A DNA stretch of 10,935 nucleotides, taken from assembly GCA_958418815.1 (NCBI GenBank), contig CATZGB010000061.1, positions 1 to 10,935 of the forward strand. The letters run 5' to 3'. The DNA comes from an uncultured Bacteroidales bacterium (lineage in GTDB: Bacteria; Bacteroidota; Bacteroidia; Bacteroidales; Muribaculaceae). Within the stretch, counting starts at the first letter, position 1. Each line of letters opens with the position of its first letter. Under the pieces are notes generated by a model. The model ran no database searches, had not been told where the DNA came from, and saw nothing but the letters and a program-made list of their open reading frames with translations. Of this stretch, positions 6,056-10,935 are shown piece after piece. A program made the position numbers and the translations under genes.

Positions 6056-8434
6056 CAGGGCGATGGAAAGCACCTCGTCGACAGTCTGGACGTAATGGAA
6101 TGTCACGCCGTCGAGATATGCTACTTCAATCTGCTCTATGTCCTTGCTGTTTTCTTTGCAGATTATGATGTCGGTGATGCCGGCGCGTTTGGCCGCAAGT
6201 ATTTTCTCCTTGATACCGCCTACAGGCATTACTCGTCCGCGCAAAGTTATTTCGCCGGTCATGGCGAGTCTGGGCCTTACCATACGTCCGGTGAAGGTGG
6301 AGGCAATTGACACGGCCATGGTTATTCCAGCCGAGGGTCCGTCTTTGGGGACTGCTCCCTCGGGGACATGTATGTGGAGGTTGTTTTCCTCGAATTTCAC
6401 AGCGGGTATGCCGAGCTGGTCAGCGTGAGACCTCACATATTGCAGCGCGATGGCGGCTGACTCTTTCATTACATCTCCGAGGTTGCCGGTGAGGGTCAGC
6501 TTTTCACCTTTCCCCTTTGAAAGTGATGACTCGATAAACAGTATCTCACCTCCATGGGCGGTCCACGCGAGCCCGGTCACCACTCCAGGCTGGGAGGAGG
6601 TCTCGTAGCGTTGCGGGGAATAGCGCTCCGGCCCGAGTATGGCTTTCACGTCGTCGGCAGATTTGACCTCAAGGGAGACATCGTCTCCAGACATCTTTTT
6701 GACCAATAACTTGCGGCCGATTGAAGACAATGTCTTCTCAAGCTGGCGCACACCGCTTTCAGAGGTGTGGCCCTCTATGACCGAAGCCAGAGCTTCGTCT
6801 GAAAAATTCAGGCCTTCGAGCAGGGCTCCTCCCATTTTGATGACGCGCGGCACGAGGTGGCGACGGGCTATCTCGATTTTTTCCTCAAGCAGGTAGCCTG
6901 GCACCTCAACGACCTCCATACGGTCGAGCAATGGGCGGGGGATGGTGTCGAGGGTGTTGGCCGTGGCGATGAAAAGGACCTTGGAAAGATCGAAGTCAAT
7001 ATCCACGAAATTGTCATGGAACTTGTGGTTCTGCTCAGGATCAAGCACTTCGAGCAATGCTGATGACGGGTCGCCTTTGATGTCTCTTGACAGCTTGTCG
7101 ATTTCATCAAGCAGCAGAAGAGGGTTTGCGCTGCCAGCGCGCTTGATGGCATCGATTATGCGTCCAGGCATCGCGCCTATGTAAGTGCGTCGATGTCCGC
7201 GTATTTCTGCCTCGTCTGACACACCTCCGAGAGACACACGCTGGTAGTTGCGTCCGAGAGCCTCGGCAATCGATTTGCCCAGGGAGGTCTTGCCGACACC
7301 AGGCGCGCCCACAAGACACAGTATAGGAGCTTTCCCATCAGGGTTGGCCATAGTGACAGCCACCTGTTCCAGGATTCTCTCCTTGACCTTCTCCATACCG
7401 AAATGGTTGGCCTCAAGTTCCTCCTTGGCTTTCGGGAGGGATGTGTTGAGCTGAGTCTGTTCCATCCAGGGGAGTTCGAGGAGAGTGGTGAGGTAGTTGT
7501 ATGTCACCGAATAGTCTGGCGAGGAAGGATTGAGACGGCGTAGCTGAGAGAGACCCTTGCTGAAGGCTTCTTTTGCCTGTGTGGTCATGCGTGTCGCTGC
7601 CGCTTTCTCTGACAGTTGCTCGACATCGTCGGTGTCGCCATACAGTTCGCGTTGCATGACATCCATCTGCCGGCGGATGAAAGTCTCACGCTGCTCCTGG
7701 GTAAGTTCCTCGCGCGCGCGTTCCATAATATCTTTGGCGATGGAAAGCTTCTGTAACTCGTCGTTGAGTATTCTGAGCAGCTTTTCGCCACGGGTCAGGA
7801 GGCGGAACGCCGCGAGCAGCTCTATTTTCACTTCGGCTGGAGCCGATAGGTGGGTGGCTATGGTGTTTATGATTTCCGCCGGATCGCTGAGCAACTCGGG
7901 ATTTATGGCCTGTATCTGGTCTGAGTCGGTGTGTGACACAAGCTCCTTGTACGCTTTTGATATGAGTTCGGCCAGGGTCTTCAGGCTTTCAGGCTCTCCT
8001 GACTTGCTCTCGTTAACGCGGCTCACCTCCAGGTTTAGGGTCGAGCCAGGCATTGATGACTCCAATGAGTCTCCTTTTACCTTGAATTTGCCTGTGGCGC
8101 GAAGGAATGCCGAGCGAGTGCCGTCAGGTAGGTCGAAAATCTGCAGCACCTCCACAAAGACTCCATAAGGGGCAACGTCGGTGTGGGTGGCGGGATTTTC
8201 GGTGCGTGGATCCGTCTGGCAGCATAGGCCGATGGTGAGCTTCCCCTCCTGGGCATTGCGGGCGACAGCGAGCGATGACTCTCTGACGAGGGCTATGGGT
8301 ATTGCCACTCCGGGAAAGAGTACAAGGTTGCGTGTGGCGATGACAGGAAGGCATCCCATATCTGGGGCTTTGAATCCACCGGCGCGCGTGAGGTCAATCT
8401 GACCCATGGTGATGATTTTGGGCTCTTTTTTCAT
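6050..8434 (-). CDS. lon: ATP-dependent serine protease Lon
   Basis: This 794-residue LonA protease degrades misfolded and selected regulatory proteins in the cytoplasm as an ATP-driven ring. The N-terminal substrate-binding domain spans about 28-230 (starting LPVIATRNLVLFPG), followed by the coiled region (about 230-300, with RREELTQEQRE-type helices and FIRRQMDVMQREL). The AAA+ module has Walker A GAPGVGKT (376-383), Walker B LLLLDEID (439-446, Asp443/Glu444), sensor-1 Asn493, an arginine finger at Arg505 and sensor-2 Arg563 in GVRQLEK. The protease domain has the catalytic Ser701 in PKDGPSAG and Lys744 in GGIKEKILAAK; their 43-residue spacing equals that of E. coli Ser679/Lys722. Everything needed for activity is present. 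It starts about 35 bases after a strong promoter and lies divergent to the EF-G paralog. About 27 residues precede the usual LPV start of the domain; Met10 is an alternative start. Confidence 0.98.
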   Translation of the reverse strand: MKKEPKIITMGQIDLTRAGGFKAPDMGCLPVIATRNLVLFPGVAIPIALVRESSLAVARNAQEGKLTIGLCCQTDPRTENPATHTDVAPYGVFVEVLQIFDLPDGTRSAFLRATGKFKVKGDSLESSMPGSTLNLEVSRVNESKSGEPESLKTLAELISKAYKELVSHTDSDQIQAINPELLSDPAEIINTIATHLSAPAEVKIELLAAFRLLTRGEKLLRILNDELQKLSIAKDIMERAREELTQEQRETFIRRQMDVMQRELYGDTDDVEQLSEKAAATRMTTQAKEAFSKGLSQLRRLNPSSPDYSVTYNYLTTLLELPWMEQTQLNTSLPKAKEELEANHFGMEKVKERILEQVAVTMANPDGKAPILCLVGAPGVGKTSLGKSIAEALGRNYQRVSLGGVSDEAEIRGHRRTYIGAMPGRIIDAIKRAGSANPLLLLDEIDKLSRDIKGDPSSALLEVLDPEQNHKFHDNFVDIDFDLSKVLFIATANTLDTIPRPLLDRMEVVEVPGYLLEEKIEIARRHLVPRVIKMGGALLEGLNFSDEALASVIEGHTSESGVRQLEKTLSSIGRKLLVKKMSGDDVSLEVKSADDVKAILGPERYSPQRYETSSQPGVVTGLAWTAHGGEILFIESSLSKGKGEKLTLTGNLGDVMKESAAIALQYVRSHADQLGIPAVKFEENNLHIHVPEGAVPKDGPSAGITMAVSIASTFTGRMVRPRLAMTGEITLRGRVMPVGGIKEKILAAKRAGITDIIICKENSKDIEQIEVAYLDGVTFHYVQTVDEVLSIALL

Positions 8435-8475
8435 AAACAGGCAGGGAAAGACCCCATAGGGGCGAAAATCGGCTG

Positions 8476-8506
8476 CAAAGTTACGAAAAATCCACCTTTT
8501 GGCAAA
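8476..8506 (-). promoter_or_regulatory. Bacteroidota-type promoter of lon
   Basis: On the minus strand, TTTG (8503-8506) is followed after exactly 19 bases by TAACTTTG (8476-8483), a full match to the Bacteroidota -33/-7 consensus TTTG and TAnnTTTG. Transcription should start near 8470, giving a leader of about 35 bases. That leader opens with a small perfect hairpin (CCCC-TAT-GGGG on the minus strand, 8452-8462). No heat-shock inverted repeat of the CIRCE type is visible. Confidence 0.8.
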
Positions 8507-8537
8507 ATTCGTGCGAATATGGCGATTTTTTGCGCAA

Positions 8538-8555
8538 ATGTGTTTTGTAACATAT
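8538..8555. promoter_or_regulatory. Imperfect CRP-family-like palindrome between lon and the EF-G paralog
   Basis: The 18-base sequence ATGTGTTTTGTAACATAT forms the inverted repeat ATnTGTT-N4-AACAnAT, with 12 of 18 positions symmetric. It ends nine bases before the predicted -33 element of the EF-G gene, and its centre would be at about -54 from that gene's predicted start and about -76 from that of lon. Those distances suit an activator of the CRP/FNR family. That it binds such a protein (for example a homolog of Bacteroides Cur) is inference. Confidence 0.4.
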
Positions 8556-8563
8556 AAAAAGTT

Positions 8564-8594
8564 ATTGTCAAGCCGAAGTTTCTTACTAAATTTA
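8564..8594 (+). promoter_or_regulatory. Candidate promoter of the EF-G paralog gene
   Basis: ATTG (8564-8567) is followed after 19 bases by TAAATTTA (8587-8594). Each box differs from the Bacteroidota consensus (TTTG and TAnnTTTG) at one fixed base, and the spacing is ideal. Transcription would begin near 8601, with an AT-rich leader of about 35 bases before the ATG at 8636. Slightly imperfect boxes would fit a promoter that relies on an activator. Confidence 0.55.
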
Positions 8595-8635
8595 GACCGT
8601 AAAAAATTCTTACCTCAACATAATACCTGATTGCC

Positions 8636-10792
8636 ATGAAGGTCTATCAAACCAACGAAATCAAAAACATCTCCTTGCTTGGTAGCAAGGGGGCCGGGAA
8701 AACCACACTCGCCGAAGCTATGCTTTACGAGTGTGGAGTAATAAAACGCCGTGGCACCATCGATGCCAAAAACACGGTCTCTGACTACTTCCCGGTGGAA
8801 AAAGAGTATGGTTACTCGGTTTTCTCCACGATCTTCTACGCTGAGTTTCTCAACAAGAAGCTCAACGTCATCGACTGCCCTGGAGCGGATGACTTCGTGG
8901 GCAATGCCATTACAGCCCTCAATGTGACCGACACCGGTGTCATAGTGATTGACGCCCAGTATGGAGTGGAGGTCGGAACGCAGAACATCTTCCGCACTAC
9001 GGCCCAGCTCAAAAAACCGGTGATTTTCGCCCTAAACCAGCTTGACGGCGAGAAGGCCGACTATGACAACTGCATAGAGCAGATGAAGGAAATCTTCGGC
9101 GCGCGTGTGGTTCCCATCCAGTATCCTCTGGAGTGTGGCCCCGGCTTCAACGCCATGATTGATGTCCTTCTTATGAAAAAATACTCCTGGGGTCCTGACG
9201 GCGGAGTCCCGACCATCGAGGATATCCCGGCCGAAGAGATGGAGAAGGCCCAGGAGATGCACCAGACACTGGTGGAGGCTGCCGCTGAAAATGATGAGAC
9301 CCTGATGGAGAAGTTCTTCGACCAGGGGCATCTGACAGAAGACGAGATGCGTGAAGGCATCCGCAAGGGGCTTGTCGACCGTTCGATTTATCCGGTGTTC
9401 TGTGTCAGCGCTCTTAAAGACATGGGTGTGCGCCGTATGATGGAGTTCCTCGGCAATGTCGTTCCCTTCGTGGAGGATATGCCCGCTCCTGTCGACACAG
9501 CCGGAAACGAGGTCAAGCCCGACAGCAACGGCCCGTTGAGCATCTTCATGTTCAAGACCACTGTCGAGCCGCATATCGGTGAAGTCCAGTACTTCAAGGT
9601 TATGTCAGGAACCCTGACGGCGGGTGTCGACCTCGACAATGTGACCCGTGGCGGCAAAGAACGTATGGCGCAGATATTCTGCGTGTGCGGCCAGATAAAG
9701 ACCCCTGTCGACAAACTCTGCGCCGGCGATATCGGTGCGACCGTGAAGCTCAAAGATGTGCGCACTGGCAACACCCTTGACGAGAAGGGTTGTGAAATCG
9801 CGTTTGACTTCATCAAGTACCCCGCACCGAAATACCAACGTGCTATCCGCCCCGTCACAGAGAGCGATGCTGAAAAGCTCGCAGGCATCCTGACGCGTAT
9901 GCACGAGGAGGATCCCACATGGGTTGTCGAGCAGTCAAAAGAGCTCAAGCAGGTAATCCTCAAAGGCCAGGGCGAATTCCACCTGCGCACCCTGAAATGG
10001 CGCGTTGAGAACAATGACAAGCTTCCAATCCTCTTCGAGGAACCACGCATACCTTACCGTGAGACCATCACCAAGGCCGCACGCGCTGACTACCGCCACA
10101 AGAAACAGTCGGGTGGCGCCGGGCAGTTCGGCGAGGTGCATCTCATCATCGAGCCTTACAGCGAAGACTCCCCTGTGCCTGACACCTACCGCTTCGGCAA
10201 TCAGGAATTCAAGATGAGTGTCCGTGACACCCAGGAGATTCCTCTTCAGTGGGGTGGCAAGCTGGTAGTCCACAACTGCATCGTCGGCGGAGCGATTGAC
10301 GCACGTTTCATCCCCGCCATCATCAAGGGTCTTATGGACCGAATGGAGCAAGGCCCCCTGACCGGTTCATATGCCAGAGATGTACGCGTCTGCATCTATG
10401 ACGGCAAGATGCACCCGGTTGACTCCAATGAAATCTCATTCCGCCTGGCGGCCAGAAACGCTTTCTCGGAAGCTTTCCGTGCAGCCAATCCGAAAGTGCT
10501 GGAACCGGTCTATGACGTAGAGGTCATGGTTCCGTCGGATGTCATGGGTGATGTGATGAGTGACCTGCAGGGCCGCCGTGCGATAATCATGGGCATGTCT
10601 TCCGAAAACGGATTTGAGAAGATTTCCGCCAAGGTTCCTCTCAAGGAGATGTCGAGCTACTCGACGGCTCTCAGCTCCATCACCGGAGGCCGCTCATCCT
10701 TCACTATGCAATTCTCGAGCTACGAGCTGACTCCCGGAGATGTTCAGGAGAAGCTGCTCAAAGAGTATGCTGAGAAGAACAACGAAGACTAA
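8636..10792 (+). CDS. fusA2: EF-G paralog (EF-G2 type) with degenerate GTPase centre
   Basis: This 718-residue protein has the full five-domain EF-G layout: G domain (about 1-282), II (295-395), III (400-475), IV (478-605) and V (620-700). The P-loop GSKGAGKT (16-23) is intact, but the preceding Asp of canonical HIDAGKT is Gly19. Switch I has Ser61 in place of the Mg-binding Thr of RGITI (EYGYSV). G3 reads DCPGADDF (80-87), so the catalytic His is Ala84. G4 reads NQLD (134-137) instead of NKxD, while SAL (258-260) remains. Domain IV is well kept, with QSGGAGQFGEVHL and the tip loop KMHPVDSNEISFRLAA. It should therefore still enter the ribosomal A site and promote translocation, but probably without normal GTP hydrolysis. 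As I recall, B. thetaiotaomicron EF-G2 behaves this way and is needed for gut colonization under control of the regulator Cur. A housekeeping EF-G should exist elsewhere in the genome. Confidence 0.95.
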   Translation: MKVYQTNEIKNISLLGSKGAGKTTLAEAMLYECGVIKRRGTIDAKNTVSDYFPVEKEYGYSVFSTIFYAEFLNKKLNVIDCPGADDFVGNAITALNVTDTGVIVIDAQYGVEVGTQNIFRTTAQLKKPVIFALNQLDGEKADYDNCIEQMKEIFGARVVPIQYPLECGPGFNAMIDVLLMKKYSWGPDGGVPTIEDIPAEEMEKAQEMHQTLVEAAAENDETLMEKFFDQGHLTEDEMREGIRKGLVDRSIYPVFCVSALKDMGVRRMMEFLGNVVPFVEDMPAPVDTAGNEVKPDSNGPLSIFMFKTTVEPHIGEVQYFKVMSGTLTAGVDLDNVTRGGKERMAQIFCVCGQIKTPVDKLCAGDIGATVKLKDVRTGNTLDEKGCEIAFDFIKYPAPKYQRAIRPVTESDAEKLAGILTRMHEEDPTWVVEQSKELKQVILKGQGEFHLRTLKWRVENNDKLPILFEEPRIPYRETITKAARADYRHKKQSGGAGQFGEVHLIIEPYSEDSPVPDTYRFGNQEFKMSVRDTQEIPLQWGGKLVVHNCIVGGAIDARFIPAIIKGLMDRMEQGPLTGSYARDVRVCIYDGKMHPVDSNEISFRLAARNAFSEAFRAANPKVLEPVYDVEVMVPSDVMGDVMSDLQGRRAIIMGMSSENGFEKISAKVPLKEMSSYSTALSSITGGRSSFTMQFSSYELTPGDVQEKLLKEYAEKNNED

Positions 10793-10831
10793 CAACGGTC
10801 ATTGACTTTCATACCAGTCAACTATAAGTGA

Positions 10832-10869
10832 AATCCGCAGGCAGCATAATTGGTGCTGGCCTGCGGATT
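10832..10869 (+). terminator. Hairpin downstream of the EF-G paralog, probable terminator
   Basis: A perfect 11-base stem (AATCCGCAGGC with GCCTGCGGATT) is extended inward by AGCA/TGCT around a seven-base loop, with one bulged G. It lies 40 bases after the stop codon. Only GTTTATGG follows on the plus strand, so the U-tract is poor; it may act as an inefficient terminator or as a 3'-end stabilising structure. Confidence 0.6.
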
Positions 10870-10900
10870 GTTTATGGCAGAAGGTATCCGTCCGAAAAAA

Positions 10901-10930
10901 GCCGACTTGATTATAGATTTTCAAGTCGGC
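10901..10930 (-). terminator. Rho-independent terminator for a gene entering from the right
   Basis: A perfect 10-base stem (GCCGACTTGA with TCAAGTCGGC) encloses a 10-base AT-rich loop. Read on the minus strand it is followed directly by TTTTTT (10895-10900), the canonical form of an intrinsic terminator. This implies a minus-strand gene ending just beyond the window's right edge, convergent with the EF-G paralog. It could also stop plus-strand transcripts if a T-tract follows beyond the edge. Confidence 0.72.
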
Positions 10931-10935
10931 ATTAG

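Noticed and set aside
7557..8168. 203-residue plus-strand frame opposite lon
   Set aside because: It is Ser/Arg-rich without motifs and lies entirely antisense to a fully conserved part of Lon; it is a shadow of its codon use.
8431..8637. 68-residue minus-strand frame between lon and the EF-G paralog
   Set aside because: It covers the divergent promoters of both genes, has no domain features, and its composition reflects AT-rich intergenic DNA.
9032..10351. Long minus-strand frames opposite the EF-G paralog (180, 220 and 138 residues)
   Set aside because: They are antisense shadows of a clear five-domain translation factor and have no domain features or promoter elements.
8636..10792. Tetracycline-resistance ribosomal protection protein (TetQ-like) as the identity of this factor
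   Set aside because: Those proteins keep the catalytic His and a canonical switch I and have a different domain IV tip; this one keeps the EF-G domain IV stretch QSGGAGQFGEV and fits the EF-G2 type.

Overview
The window reads as a stretch of core chromosome from a gut-type Bacteroidales, most likely a Muribaculaceae relative. This is inferred from three things. There are Bacteroidota-type promoters (TTTG about 19 bases before TAnnTTTG) in the intergenic regions. Shine-Dalgarno sequences upstream of starts are weak or absent. The gene content is typical of the group: an EF-G paralog with a degenerate GTPase centre, a Bacteroidota-type LptB, and an ECF sigma factor paired with a small two-helix membrane protein. 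I see no tRNA, rRNA, CRISPR array, insertion sequence or prophage signature.

Layout. From 38 to 1231 three genes lie on the minus strand, transcribed right to left: a small two-helix membrane protein with a His/Arg-rich tail, an overlapping ECF sigma factor, and, after an 86-base gap, a dicluster ferredoxin-like protein. From 1389 to 4136 a compact minus-strand operon carries an MlaE-type permease, an MlaF-type ATPase (ATGA overlap) and a single-chain iron-sulfur L-serine dehydratase. A 177-base divergent promoter region separates it from a plus-strand pair, uridine kinase and LptB, which overlap by one base (TAATG). LptB meets a small minus-strand membrane protein end to end, and the two stop codons share the palindrome TTAA. 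That small gene lies downstream of lon (6050-8434, minus). A 201-base AT-rich region then separates lon from the divergent gene for an EF-G paralog (8636-10792, plus). Two hairpins follow to the end of the window.

Functionally, the middle of the window leans towards envelope lipid traffic (MlaEF phospholipid transport and the LptB motor of LPS export). The right side pairs a protein-quality-control protease with an alternative translation factor. The most interesting item is the EF-G paralog. Its P-loop looks intact, but the catalytic histidine is Ala84 and the switch I, G4 and monovalent-ion positions are also changed, while the domain IV tip that drives translocation is preserved. This fits the Bacteroides EF-G2 described as translating without GTP hydrolysis. 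Its promoter region holds an imperfect palindrome of CRP-family type just upstream of a good -33/-7 pair. No wholly new system is evident; the ECF/small membrane protein/ferredoxin cluster is the least understood part.
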